A stretch of DNA of 35,140 nucleotides from an uncultured Porphyromonadaceae bacterium (GCA_947175665.1 CAMWNR010000010.1:1-35140), one strand, 5' to 3'; counted from the stretch's first letter, positions 8,669 to 16,612 are shown. Notes: generated by a model from the sequence alone, not told the origin. Program-made: numbers and translations.

Positions 8669-8827
8669 GAGATGGCTATATAATTGATTATCACGAGAAT
8701 TAGAAATGAATAAAAATGTGTATTTTAAAACTATATTTGTTAAATTCCTACAAAGGTTATGAATTTGGATGAAAATTACTCATTAAAAATTGCACACTTA
8801 GAGGAATTTAGTTACTTTTGCAAAAAT
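8669..8827 (+). promoter_or_regulatory. putative phase-variable invertible promoter segment, ON orientation
   Basis: The 159-bp segment between the inverted repeats contains a promoter pointing at the ammonia-lyase gene. Its -7 element TACTTTTG (8813-8820) fits TAnnTTTG, with ATTG at 8789-8792 as a -33 element and a 20-nt spacer, within the normal 19-21 nt range. A second perfect -7 word, TATATTTG (8732-8739), has no convincing -33. Transcription would begin about 8827, at the edge of the right repeat. Inversion would turn the promoter away from the cluster toward gene-free DNA. This is the layout of Bacteroides invertible promoters; no recombinase gene is in the window. Confidence 0.7.
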
Positions 8828-8849
8828 ATCCAAATCTCTTCCTAAGAGA
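8828..8849 (+). repeat. right inverted repeat of a putative invertible promoter (IRR)
   Basis: Exact 22-nt reverse complement of IRL, ending 8 nt before the ATG at 8858. If transcription starts near 8827 this repeat forms most of the mRNA leader and lies next to the ribosome-binding region, whose purine run AAGAGA is part of the repeat. Confidence 0.85.
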
Positions 8850-8857
8850 CAATAACT

Positions 8858-10378
8858 ATGAATCTTTCTGAAGTATACGAAATATTATTCCATAACCGTG
8901 AGTTAAACTTGCCCGATAAGGAGATGGATAACGTAGCTAAGTGCTATGACTTCCTCAAGGAGTTTGCTCACGACAAAGTCATTTATGGTATCAATACCGG
9001 TTTCGGTCCTATGGCTCAATGGCGCGTGGAGGATAATCATCTCAAAGAACTTCAATATAATATTATCCGCAGTCACGCCACAGGAGCCGGCGAACCGCTT
9101 TCTGACATCCGTGTAAAAGCCGCAATGATAGCCCGTATAGGTACCTTTCTGCAGGCACGTTCGGGTGTCAATCCGCATGTGATTACACTACTTCAGAGTT
9201 TTGTTAATCATGGTGTGTACCCCTTTATCCCTTGTCACGGTAGTGTCGGAGCAAGCGGTGATCTTGTGCAACTTGCCCACATTGCCCTTACTCTTATAGG
9301 GGAAGGGAAAGTACATTATAAAGGTGAATGGAGACCGGCGGGCGAAGTTCTTAACTTACTCGGTCTCACCCCGATGGGTATTGATGTGCGCGAGGGACTC
9401 TCGGTCACAAACGGTACCTCGGTAATGACCGGTATCTCCATAGTCAACCAGTACTATGCCGAGAATCTTTTGAAATATGCCACTATAGCAGGTGCATGGA
9501 TTAATGAGATCGCTGATTCGTTTGACGACTATATGTCGGTCGAAGAGAATTCCTGTCGCCGCCAACCCGGTCAGCAGGTAATAGCACGCTGGTTGCGCGA
9601 GGTATCGGCAGGTAGCCGACATCTGCAGAAACGGGAACACGAACTTTATGACCCCTCTCGCAATCGCGATGCCTATTTCGAACATAAGGTTCAGGCTTAT
9701 TACTCACTGAGATGTATCCCACAGATCTACGGCCCTGTTTACGATACCCTTTCAAACGCTGCCGAGGTGCTGCAAAACGAACTCAACTCAGCGTGTGATA
9801 ACCCCATCGTTGATTACGAAGCAGGTAACATATATCATGGTGGCAACTTCCACGGTGACTATATTTCACTGGAGGCTGATAAGGTTAAAATCGCTATGGT
9901 AAGGGTAGCAATGACAGCCGAGCGCCAACTTAACTATCTCTTCCATGATCGTATAAACGGTATCCTACCCCCATTCCTGAATCTTGGCAAACTCGGTCTT
10001 AACTATGGTATGCAGGCATGTCAGTTTACAGCCACATCCACTACCGCGGAGTGTCAGACACTGGCCATGCCGAACTATGTACACAGTATTCCCAATAATA
10101 ACGACAATCAGGATATAGTCAGCATGGGTACCAACTCTGCCCTGCTATGCGGCAAAGTTATAGATAACGCTTATCAGGTTATGTCTATATTATATATAGC
10201 CTTGGCACAAGCCACCGACTGTCTCTCTCTGGCCGATAAACTCTCACCGGCCACTCGCCGTCAATATGACGCCATTCGGGCAATCTGTCCGAAATTTATC
10301 GATGACACCCCCTTTTACGAAGAAGTGGCTGAAACCGAAAAATATTTACGAACAAATATTATCGACTATCTAAGGTAA
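8858..10378 (+). CDS. HAL/TAL-family aromatic amino acid (or histidine) ammonia-lyase
   Basis: A cytoplasmic MIO-dependent lyase that removes ammonia from an amino acid to give the aryl-acrylic acid. The self-forming MIO cofactor triad is A132-S133-G134 in 'GSVGASGDLVQLAHIALTL'; the catalytic Tyr lies in 'YGINTGFGPM'. 506 residues is the normal length for bacterial HAL/TAL. As the first gene of an aryl polyene cluster with no hutU, hutI or ftcD nearby, its likely job is to supply 4-coumarate or cinnamate (from Tyr or Phe) as starter unit. The selectivity pair is S72-H73, as in histidine ammonia-lyases rather than His-Leu as in the classical Rhodobacter TAL, so the substrate is not certain. 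It begins 8 nt after the right inverted repeat. Confidence 0.85.
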   Translation: MNLSEVYEILFHNRELNLPDKEMDNVAKCYDFLKEFAHDKVIYGINTGFGPMAQWRVEDNHLKELQYNIIRSHATGAGEPLSDIRVKAAMIARIGTFLQARSGVNPHVITLLQSFVNHGVYPFIPCHGSVGASGDLVQLAHIALTLIGEGKVHYKGEWRPAGEVLNLLGLTPMGIDVREGLSVTNGTSVMTGISIVNQYYAENLLKYATIAGAWINEIADSFDDYMSVEENSCRRQPGQQVIARWLREVSAGSRHLQKREHELYDPSRNRDAYFEHKVQAYYSLRCIPQIYGPVYDTLSNAAEVLQNELNSACDNPIVDYEAGNIYHGGNFHGDYISLEADKVKIAMVRVAMTAERQLNYLFHDRINGILPPFLNLGKLGLNYGMQACQFTATSTTAECQTLAMPNYVHSIPNNNDNQDIVSMGTNSALLCGKVIDNAYQVMSILYIALAQATDCLSLADKLSPATRRQYDAIRAICPKFIDDTPFYEEVAETEKYLRTNIIDYLR

Positions 10379-10414
10379 GTAAGTAATGAAAATTAATGCG
10401 CAAATAAATGTGAA

Positions 10415-10498
10415 AGATTTTTGAGATAATTTCCATGCAGAGCGAAGGAAGATACTTTGTATCTAACTGAGTGACAATTGGAAATTAGTCAAAAAGAT
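10415..10498 (+). repeat. structured intergenic element, copy 2
   Basis: An 84-nt counterpart of the element at 5251-5335, with the same edges AGATTTTTGAG and CAAAAAGAT. It can fold into a long hairpin: outer stem TAATTTCCA (10427-10435) with TGGAAATTA (10479-10487), and an inner hairpin AGATAC-ttt-GTATCT (10450-10464) that begins 35 nt from the left edge, as in copy 1. It separates the ammonia-lyase from the ketoreductase. Confidence 0.6.
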
Positions 10499-10570
10499 TA
10501 AGTTTTATTGCACAAGATATTCTATTACTTCTTTCTTTTATAATATCGATAAATTTTTATTACTTACTTA

Positions 10571-11299
10571 ATGAAATACGCATTAGTGACAGGATCTTCG
10601 CGTGGTATCGGTGCGGCCGTGGCCAAACGTCTGGCCGCAGCCGGTTACGCCATATTGCTTAATTACCGCTCTAATGAAGAGGCGGCACTTAAGGTTATGG
10701 AGGAGATTTCAAGCAATGGCGGCACAGCATCTCTGCTACCCTTTGACGTGGCTGACGAAGAAGCCGTAGACTCAGCAATCTGCAAATGGGAAAGCGAGAA
10801 TCCTGATGATTATATATCCGTATTGGTCAACAATGCCGGTGTGCGCGATGACAACCTTATGATTTTCATGAATTCCGGTCAATGGCATAAAGTTATCAAC
10901 ACTACCCTCGATGGCTTCTTTTATGCAAGCCGCAGGGTGCTTAAAGGTATGTTAACCCATCGCTACGGACGGATTATAAATATTGCATCTCTCTCGGGTC
11001 TTAAGGGGTTACCCGGACAGACCAATTATTCAGCGGCCAAGGGCGCGCTGATTAGTGCTACCAAGGCACTCGCTCAGGAAGTGGCTCCGCGCAAAGTTAC
11101 GGTCAATGCCGTCGCGCCCGGTTATATAAAATCCGATATGACAAAGGATCTTGATGAAGCCTCCCTGAAAAAGCAGGTGCCTCTGAATAGATTCGGATTA
11201 CCCGAAGAAGTCGCGGCCCTTGTATCCTTTCTTGCATCGGACGAGGCGGCCTATATCACAGGTGAAACTATTTCTATAAACGGAGGATTATACTCATGA
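10571..11299 (+). CDS. FabG-like 3-oxoacyl-ACP reductase (SDR), polyene ketoreductase
   Basis: A 242-residue short-chain dehydrogenase that reduces the beta-keto group of the growing acyl-ACP with NADPH. It has the Rossmann motif 'TGSSRGIGAAVA' at the N-terminus, 'NNAG' in the middle, the catalytic Ser in 'IASLSG', and the YxxxK pair in 'YSAAKGAL'. The 'TGETISINGGLYS' end is the typical FabG C-terminus. Its stop overlaps the next ketosynthase start by 4 nt (ATGA), so the two are translationally coupled; this placement points to a dedicated polyene ketoreductase and not the housekeeping FabG. ATG 10571 immediately follows TTACTTACTTA. Confidence 0.88.
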   Translation: MKYALVTGSSRGIGAAVAKRLAAAGYAILLNYRSNEEAALKVMEEISSNGGTASLLPFDVADEEAVDSAICKWESENPDDYISVLVNNAGVRDDNLMIFMNSGQWHKVINTTLDGFFYASRRVLKGMLTHRYGRIINIASLSGLKGLPGQTNYSAAKGALISATKALAQEVAPRKVTVNAVAPGYIKSDMTKDLDEASLKKQVPLNRFGLPEEVAALVSFLASDEAAYITGETISINGGLYS

Positions 11300-12522
11300 G
11301 CAGAAGAGTGGTTATCACCGGCATAGGTATATGGTCTTGTATCGGCACTGATGTCGACACAGTGGCTCGATCGCTATATGAGGGTAAATCCGGAATAGGA
11401 ATCGAAGAGGCGCGTCTTGAGTACGGTTACCGCTCTCCCCTCACCGGAATCGTACCCAAACCTCAACTCAAGGGGTTACTCGACCGCCGTATGCGCACCG
11501 GTATGTCGGAAGAGGCTGAATATGCATATATGGCTGCCCGACAGGCTTTGCAGCAGGCCGGCATTGACAGCGAGTATCTGAACACCAATGAGGTAGGTAT
11601 TATATTTGGCAACGATTCTTCTTCACGAGCAGTGATAGAAGCCCACGAAATCATGAAGGAGAAACGCGACTCTGCATTGATCGGATCGGGGTCGATATTC
11701 AAGTCCATGAACTCCACTGTCAATATGAACCTTTCTACCATCTTCAAGATTAAAGGTATCAACATGACTGTGAGTGCGGCCTGCGCAAGCGGTTCACACT
11801 CGATCGGGTTAGGATACCTGATGATTAAGCAGGGTCTGCAGGATATGATACTCACCGGTGGCGCGCAAGAGACCAACTATTACTCCATGTCATCGTTTGA
11901 TGCCCTGGGTACATTTTCTAACCGTACCGATAATCCCGCAGCGGCATCCAGACCATTTGACCGTGACCGTGACGGATTGATACCGAGCGGCGGAGCCGCG
12001 GCTCTGGTACTTGAAGAGTATGAGCATGCTGTAGCACGTGGTGCCAACATTCTCGCTGAGGTTGTAGGCTACGGCTTCTCCTCAAACGGTGGAGGCATCT
12101 CCCAACCGAGCGATGAAGGTTCTGTCGTAGCCATGACCAGAGCCCTTGAGGATGCCGGCATCTTCCCCGAGGAAGTAGACTATGTAAATGCGCATGCCAC
12201 CTCCACTCCGCAGGGGGATGCTTTTGAAGCCAAAGCATTGAGCAGACTCTTTGCGGGTAAAAAAGCACTTATCAGCAGTACCAAATCTATGACAGGTCAT
12301 GAGTGCTGGATGGCAGGTGCGAGCGAAATCGTATATTCCGTCCTTATGATGCAACACGGCTTTGCCGCTCCTAACATCAATCTGGAAAATCCTGATGAGA
12401 ACGCAGCGGGACTGAATCTGATAACCAAGGCTGTTGCCACCCCGATCAAAACCATCCTCTCCAACTCTTTCGGTTTCGGAGGTACCAATTCCGCTTTAGT
12501 TCTAAAAAAGCCGGAAGATTAA
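11296..12522 (+). CDS. beta-ketoacyl-ACP synthase (FabF-like), stand-alone ketosynthase
   Basis: A 408-residue condensing enzyme that adds malonyl-derived C2 units to an acyl-ACP. The catalytic set is complete: C163 in 'VSAACASGS', H300 in 'NAHATSTPQGD', K330 and H335 in 'TKSMTGH'. Of the three ketosynthases here it is the only one without a C-terminal extension, and it pairs with the ketoreductase through a 4-nt overlap. A good ribosome-binding site (GGAGGA) lies 8 nt before the ATG. By analogy with aryl polyene systems it may act as a homodimer in starter elongation; this role is inferred. Confidence 0.88.
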   Translation: MSRRVVITGIGIWSCIGTDVDTVARSLYEGKSGIGIEEARLEYGYRSPLTGIVPKPQLKGLLDRRMRTGMSEEAEYAYMAARQALQQAGIDSEYLNTNEVGIIFGNDSSSRAVIEAHEIMKEKRDSALIGSGSIFKSMNSTVNMNLSTIFKIKGINMTVSAACASGSHSIGLGYLMIKQGLQDMILTGGAQETNYYSMSSFDALGTFSNRTDNPAAASRPFDRDRDGLIPSGGAAALVLEEYEHAVARGANILAEVVGYGFSSNGGGISQPSDEGSVVAMTRALEDAGIFPEEVDYVNAHATSTPQGDAFEAKALSRLFAGKKALISSTKSMTGHECWMAGASEIVYSVLMMQHGFAAPNINLENPDENAAGLNLITKAVATPIKTILSNSFGFGGTNSALVLKKPED

Positions 12523-12609
12523 GAAGATTAAAAGGTAACCGATGCCAATTTAGTTGCCAATTCTAAATAACCCGACAATATATTTTACTTACCAATTTAA
12601 AAATTTATT

Positions 12610-13152
12610 ATGAAAAAAATCATCTTACTATCAATGATGGCGATAGCGTCAGTCACTTCAGCATCTGCTCTTGACATCAGTTACAAAGGTTTCGGCGAAC
12701 TATATTCAGGTTATGCCGGAGCCAAAAATCTTGACGAAGAGTCATATTCAGGGGTATGTTACGGTCTCTCTACCACACACGGTGTTACGCTGATAGATGG
12801 ACTGTTTGTAGGTGCAGGTCTTAATATATGTGCTGTTACCTGCGACGATCTGAGTGCATTACTTGCAGTTTATGCGGAGGGTCGCTACAATTTTATTCCT
12901 GACCGCAAAGTAAATCCATACGTAGGTATGAGACTCGGTGGCGGATACAATGGTTTTACAGAAGGCGGATCATTCTATTTTAGCCCTGCAGTAGGGGTCG
13001 CTATTAACTTTACCGACAAATTCGGTATAGATGCCGGACTCGGATATGATCTGTTCACCGGCAGAGCAGAACGCTATTATGCGGGGGACGTTTACGAACA
13101 TGTGGCTACCAATACCAATATGATTACATTCCGTGTAGGCGTTCACTTCTAA
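12610..13152 (+). CDS. small outer-membrane beta-barrel protein
   Basis: A 180-residue protein with a signal peptide 'MKKIILLSMMAIASVTSASA' followed by alternating hydrophobic/aromatic strands rich in Gly and Tyr ('YNFIPDRKVNPYVGMRLGGGY', 'AVGVAINFTDKFGIDAGLGYDL') and a C-terminal strand ending in Phe ('TFRVGVHF'), the hallmark of BAM-inserted barrels. It belongs to the general OmpW/OmpX-like eight-strand porin type; the substrate is unknown. It lies inside the pigment cluster after an 87-nt gap that contains a weak promoter-like pair (GTTG 12553-12556, TATATTTT 12579-12586), so it may be separately transcribed. It could help anchor the polyene in the outer membrane or be a passenger. Confidence 0.7.
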   Translation: MKKIILLSMMAIASVTSASALDISYKGFGELYSGYAGAKNLDEESYSGVCYGLSTTHGVTLIDGLFVGAGLNICAVTCDDLSALLAVYAEGRYNFIPDRKVNPYVGMRLGGGYNGFTEGGSFYFSPAVGVAINFTDKFGIDAGLGYDLFTGRAERYYAGDVYEHVATNTNMITFRVGVHF

Positions 13153-13193
13153 TTGTATATCTAAATAACCTTTAACCAAATATTAATTAACTT

Positions 13194-13730
13194 ATGAAAA
13201 AGTATCTTCTTACTTTGATCGTGGCCATCGCAGGATGCATGGCTGCTATGGCCGGTGATGATATCAAACTTACTTCCGGTTCTATCGCTTCACTTAAAGA
13301 TGGGGGTGTTGGGTGCGTTACCATCGATATGAAAGACACTCAGTTTGACAATAAGAAACCTCTGCGTCGTGATGAGCGTTTCGCCAATATCGATCAGGAT
13401 CTTCCGGAATGCGCTTCTGAATTTGTACGCGAGTTTAATGATAACTCCAAGAAATTTCGCATGACTGAAAAGGCCGAAGAGGCTGAGTATGAGTTTATCG
13501 TTAAGATTACTAACCTTGACACATTTATCAATGTAATGTCGTTTAAGGGTGGTATCGGTATCAAACTCTGGGGGTCTGTCACTATCAAGAAGAAGGCTAC
13601 CGGCGAAGAAGTGGCTGTCTATACCATCGATGAAGAGTCTAATTCCGGCTTTACATATCAGATCGCTGTAGAAGAGGGCTTTGAAGGTATCGCCAAGTTC
13701 CTTGCAAAACGTATCAAGAAAGGTAAATAA
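13194..13730 (+). CDS. exported protein of unknown function, possible lipoprotein
   Basis: 178 residues, not assigned to a family I recognise. The N-terminus 'MKKYLLTLIVAIAGCMAAMA' contains IAGC, which would serve as a lipobox; alternatively signal peptidase I could cut after AMA. The remainder is a compact alpha/beta domain with a central Gly-rich strand 'FKGGIGIKLWGSVTIKKKA' and a basic C-terminal helix 'GIAKFLAKRIKKGK'. It follows the beta-barrel gene by 41 nt in the same direction and probably shares its transcript. Its presence between the ketosynthase and methyltransferase genes suggests an envelope role linked to the pigment, without direct proof. Confidence 0.6.
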   Translation: MKKYLLTLIVAIAGCMAAMAGDDIKLTSGSIASLKDGGVGCVTIDMKDTQFDNKKPLRRDERFANIDQDLPECASEFVREFNDNSKKFRMTEKAEEAEYEFIVKITNLDTFINVMSFKGGIGIKLWGSVTIKKKATGEEVAVYTIDEESNSGFTYQIAVEEGFEGIAKFLAKRIKKGK

Positions 13731-13752
13731 TCATCAATACTCAATAAGTTGA

Positions 13753-13803
13753 GGGTATCTGAAGAGTATGGATTACGATTGTAGTCCATACTCCCTGATA
13801 TCC
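13753..13803 (+). repeat. intergenic hairpin
   Basis: A stem of GAGTATGGA (13764-13772) with TCCATACTC (13785-13793), extended by outer GGGTATC (13753-13759) with GATATCC (13797-13803). No T tract follows, so it is not a classic terminator. It may protect an mRNA end or attenuate transcription between the exported-protein pair and the methyltransferase. Confidence 0.5.
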
Positions 13804-13817
13804 TCATAAATTCAATC

Positions 13818-14915
13818 ATGAATCTTTTTCCCGAACTCCTTAAGAAATATACTAAGGAAAATCTAAACGCACGCGATGCCCAGCGCCTCGCGGAGTTTAT
13901 CGCTTTCGGCCCGGTAATTTTCCAGACTGCCCGTATCATGCTCAAACGCGGTATTCTGGATATGATTCGCAACACCCGGGGCGGGCTTACCATTGAGGAA
14001 ATCGCCGAGCAGAGCGGCCTTTCCTTATATGCTGCCAAATGCCTTATCGAGGCTTCTCTCTGTATCGGCTTGATTATAGTCGACCCTGACTCAGACAGAT
14101 TCACCATCTCTAAAACAGGATGGTTTCTTATAAATGACCCCGCCACAAGAGTAAACATTGATTTTAACCATGATGTAAATTATCTCGGTTGGTTTGATCT
14201 TGAGGAGGCATTGACAACCGGCACACCGGCCGGTCTTAAAACGCTCGGCGACTGGCCAACTATTTATGAGGGTCTCTCTTCACTTCCCGATCAGATACGC
14301 CATAGTTGGTTTGGATTTGATCATTTTTATTCTGACCATTCGTTTGATGAGGCTTTGGATATCGTGTTCTCGTATCATCCCCGCACTCTTCTGGATGTAG
14401 GTGGCAATACCGGACGATGGGCTTTGAAATGTGTGGAGTATAATCCGGAGGTGAAAATTACAATCCTTGACCTGCCGCAGCAGATAGGCCTTATGCTGGA
14501 TAATATCAAAGGTAAACCCGGTGCTGACAGGATCGAAGGGATGGGGGTAAACCTCCTCGATCCCGACACCCCCATGCCTGAGGGGAAACGTTTTGATGCT
14601 ATCTGGATGAGTCAGTTTCTGGACTGCTTTAGCGAAGATGAGATAGTAAGCATACTCACCCGCGCACGCAAGGTGATGGATGCCGATTCAAGACTCTTCA
14701 TTATGGAGACTCTCTGGGACAGACAGCGATTCGAACCGGCCGCTCTATGTCTCACCCTAACCTCTCTCTACTTTACAGCACTTGCCAACGGCAACAGTAA
14801 GATGTATCACTCTGATGATATGATAAGGCTTATTGACAAAGCCGGTCTTAAGGTGGAGAAGATCCACGATCATCTCGGTCAGGGTCACAGTATTATTGTG
14901 TGCCGCATGGCGTAA
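13818..14915 (+). CDS. SAM-dependent O-methyltransferase (plant-OMT/ASMT-like fold)
   Basis: A 365-residue class I methyltransferase with an N-terminal winged-helix dimerisation domain (about 30-110: 'LTIEEIAEQSGLSLYAAKCLIEASLCIGLI') and a C-terminal Rossmann domain with SAM motif I 'LLDVGGNTGRWALKC' and acidic 'ITILDLPQQ' after strand 2. This two-domain form is typical of small-molecule O-methyltransferases. In an aryl polyene pathway it would methylate the phenolic head group or a ring position; aryl polyenes from other phyla often carry methyl or methoxy aryl ends. The gene is followed by TAAGTAAG and TTACTTACTTA before the first carrier protein. Confidence 0.83.
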   Translation: MNLFPELLKKYTKENLNARDAQRLAEFIAFGPVIFQTARIMLKRGILDMIRNTRGGLTIEEIAEQSGLSLYAAKCLIEASLCIGLIIVDPDSDRFTISKTGWFLINDPATRVNIDFNHDVNYLGWFDLEEALTTGTPAGLKTLGDWPTIYEGLSSLPDQIRHSWFGFDHFYSDHSFDEALDIVFSYHPRTLLDVGGNTGRWALKCVEYNPEVKITILDLPQQIGLMLDNIKGKPGADRIEGMGVNLLDPDTPMPEGKRFDAIWMSQFLDCFSEDEIVSILTRARKVMDADSRLFIMETLWDRQRFEPAALCLTLTSLYFTALANGNSKMYHSDDMIRLIDKAGLKVEKIHDHLGQGHSIIVCRMA

Positions 14916-14966
14916 GTAAGATTACTTACTTAATCTCTTAATTTTTAACTAAATTTTTAAATTCAG

Positions 14967-15209
14967 ATGAATATTGACGAAATAAAAGAAAAAGTTAACC
15001 GCTTCCTTATCGATGATCTCGAAATTGAAGAAGATTCTCTCTCTGATGGTGCCGCACTTAAAGATGACCTCGGTATAGATAGTCTTGACTTTGTAGATAT
15101 CGTGGTGATAGTGGAGAAAAACTTCGGATTTAAAATCAAGCCGGAGGAGATGAGTAACATCATTACCCTGCAGGATTTTTACAATTATATCGCATCTAAG
15201 GTAGGCTGA
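14967..15209 (+). CDS. acyl carrier protein (first)
   Basis: An 80-residue acidic four-helix carrier protein. The phosphopantetheine attachment Ser is S39 in 'DDLGIDSLDFVDIV'. It is one of two ACPs in the cluster, and distinct from the second by sequence ('LGIDSLD' against 'LGLDSID'). It stands only 3 nt upstream of the acyltransferase gene, so these are translationally linked. It would carry the growing aryl polyene or the aryl starter. Confidence 0.92.
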   Translation: MNIDEIKEKVNRFLIDDLEIEEDSLSDGAALKDDLGIDSLDFVDIVVIVEKNFGFKIKPEEMSNIITLQDFYNYIASKVG

Positions 15210-15212
15210 ACA

Positions 15213-16103
15213 TTGGGAGAACTGAGTCACGATAAATGGGCGGGTACTACCTACGGTAATGACTTTATGCACCGCTGGTTGATAAGGGGATTGAGATATA
15301 TCCCCACTAAGGCTATCTATATCTTTTCGAAGATATTTGTAGTCCCTCCTACCATGCTTATAAACCGCAAGTCTCCCCGTATCATTTACCGCTACTTCCG
15401 TGAGCGCCATCAGTACAATCCCCTTAAGGCTGCCTGGTTTACCCTGCGCAATCATTGGGATTTCTCTGAAGTTGTCATAGATAAATTTGCCGCATACGCC
15501 GGCAAAAAATTTGATATCGTTATTGATAATTATGATCTGTTTAAATCTCTCTCGGAGTCACCGGGCGGATTTATCCAGTTATCCTCACATATAGGCAACT
15601 ATGAGATGGCGGGGTACTCGCTGGTTTCTCCCAAACGACTTAACGCATTGGTGTTTGGCGGTGAGAAGGAATCGGTTATGGCCAACCGCACCAAAATGTT
15701 TGAGGATAAGAATATCCGGATGATTCCGATGCTTGCCGATATGAGTCATATCTTTATGATCAACGCGGCTCTGAGCAACGGTGAGATAGTAAGTATGCCT
15801 TGCGACCGTATCTTCGGTTCTCAAAAGGGATTTGACGTTGAGATTCTCGGTGCGGAAGCGCGGGTGCCTCAGGGCCCTTTTCTCCTTGCCGCTACCAAAA
15901 ACGTACCTCTCCTCTTCACAACAGTGATGAAGGAGGGTTCGCACCGTTACCACATCACAATACATCGCATCGACTATCCCGAAGGGATGCCTCCCAAAAG
16001 GGGCGCGCAGATAATGGCTGATAATTTCGGAAAATTACTGACTGCGACAATGAAGGAATATCCTACTCAATGGTATAATTATTTTGAATTCTGGAATCTT
16101 TAA
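15213..16103 (+). CDS. LpxL/HtrB-like lysophospholipid acyltransferase
   Basis: A 296-residue membrane-associated acyltransferase of the lipid A late-acyltransferase type. The catalytic HX4E motif is H126-I-G-N-Y-E131 in 'SSHIGNYEMAGYS', followed by the family's 'MPCDRIFGSQKGF' segment with the Asp-Arg pair. The start is taken as TTG (15213), 3 nt after the ACP stop, with AAGGTAGG as ribosome-binding site; an ATG at 15267 would also be possible and would remove 18 residues. Such acyltransferases accompany aryl polyene clusters and are thought to transfer the ACP-bound polyene onto a lipid or sugar acceptor. Location: inner face of the cytoplasmic membrane, inferred. Confidence 0.82.
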   Translation: MGELSHDKWAGTTYGNDFMHRWLIRGLRYIPTKAIYIFSKIFVVPPTMLINRKSPRIIYRYFRERHQYNPLKAAWFTLRNHWDFSEVVIDKFAAYAGKKFDIVIDNYDLFKSLSESPGGFIQLSSHIGNYEMAGYSLVSPKRLNALVFGGEKESVMANRTKMFEDKNIRMIPMLADMSHIFMINAALSNGEIVSMPCDRIFGSQKGFDVEILGAEARVPQGPFLLAATKNVPLLFTTVMKEGSHRYHITIHRIDYPEGMPPKRGAQIMADNFGKLLTATMKEYPTQWYNYFEFWNL

Positions 16104-16108
16104 ATCTC

Positions 16109-16570
16109 ATGTGTGACTATAGCAGACTACCTGATGAGAAGATCCGAGAGATCGATATACACGGTATTTTACCACAACGCGAACCATTTGTAATGATCGG
16201 TCGTTTGGAGCATTTCGATATGCGTACCGTGATAACCTCTACTCTGATAACCGAGGATAATATATTTGTATCCGACCGTCATTTCTCTTCGGCCGGAATT
16301 ATAGAGAATATCGCGCAGACCTGTGCCGCCCGTATAGGTTATATCAACAAGTATATTCTTAAAAAAGGGATACAGATAGGTTATATCGGAGCAGTGTCAA
16401 ATCTTAATATCCACTCTCTCCCTGAGGTTGGAACCACAATTAAGACCGTAGTGACGGTACAAGAGGAGATTTTCGGAATGATACTCGCTTCGGCCACTGT
16501 CACTGCCGGCGATGAGATCATAGCCTCTACCGGTATCAAGATAGCACTTTCCGACCGGGAGGTGCGATAA
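16109..16570 (+). CDS. hot-dog fold 3-hydroxyacyl-ACP dehydratase (first)
   Basis: 153 residues. The N-terminal 'ILPQREPFVMIGRLEHFD' resembles the 'LPHRxPMLLLDRV' opening of FabZ/ApeP-type dehydratases, and 'GIIENIAQTCAARIGY' corresponds to the central 'G-(I/V)-E-x-(M/L)-AQ' helix. The HF pair of the classical 'GHFPxxP' loop is only weakly kept ('DRHFSSAGI'), so this is more like the ApeP subtype than FabZ. It would dehydrate 3-hydroxyacyl-ACP to build the conjugated chain. It lies 5 nt after the acyltransferase and is in the same operon. Confidence 0.78.
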   Translation: MCDYSRLPDEKIREIDIHGILPQREPFVMIGRLEHFDMRTVITSTLITEDNIFVSDRHFSSAGIIENIAQTCAARIGYINKYILKKGIQIGYIGAVSNLNIHSLPEVGTTIKTVVTVQEEIFGMILASATVTAGDEIIASTGIKIALSDREVR

Positions 16571-16612
16571 TAAAAAATATCCGGCAACGATAATTCATAG
16601 AATCCTGACAGT

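Noticed and set aside
8759..8845. Short open frame (28 codons) from an ATG across the promoter to a stop before the ammonia-lyase
   Set aside because: It covers the -33 and -7 elements, begins upstream of the predicted transcription start and has no recognisable protein features.
8858..10378. Annotation as a hutH of histidine degradation
   Set aside because: No hutU, hutI or ftcD neighbours; gene context is pigment biosynthesis. The selectivity residues keep the question open and are reported as a finding.
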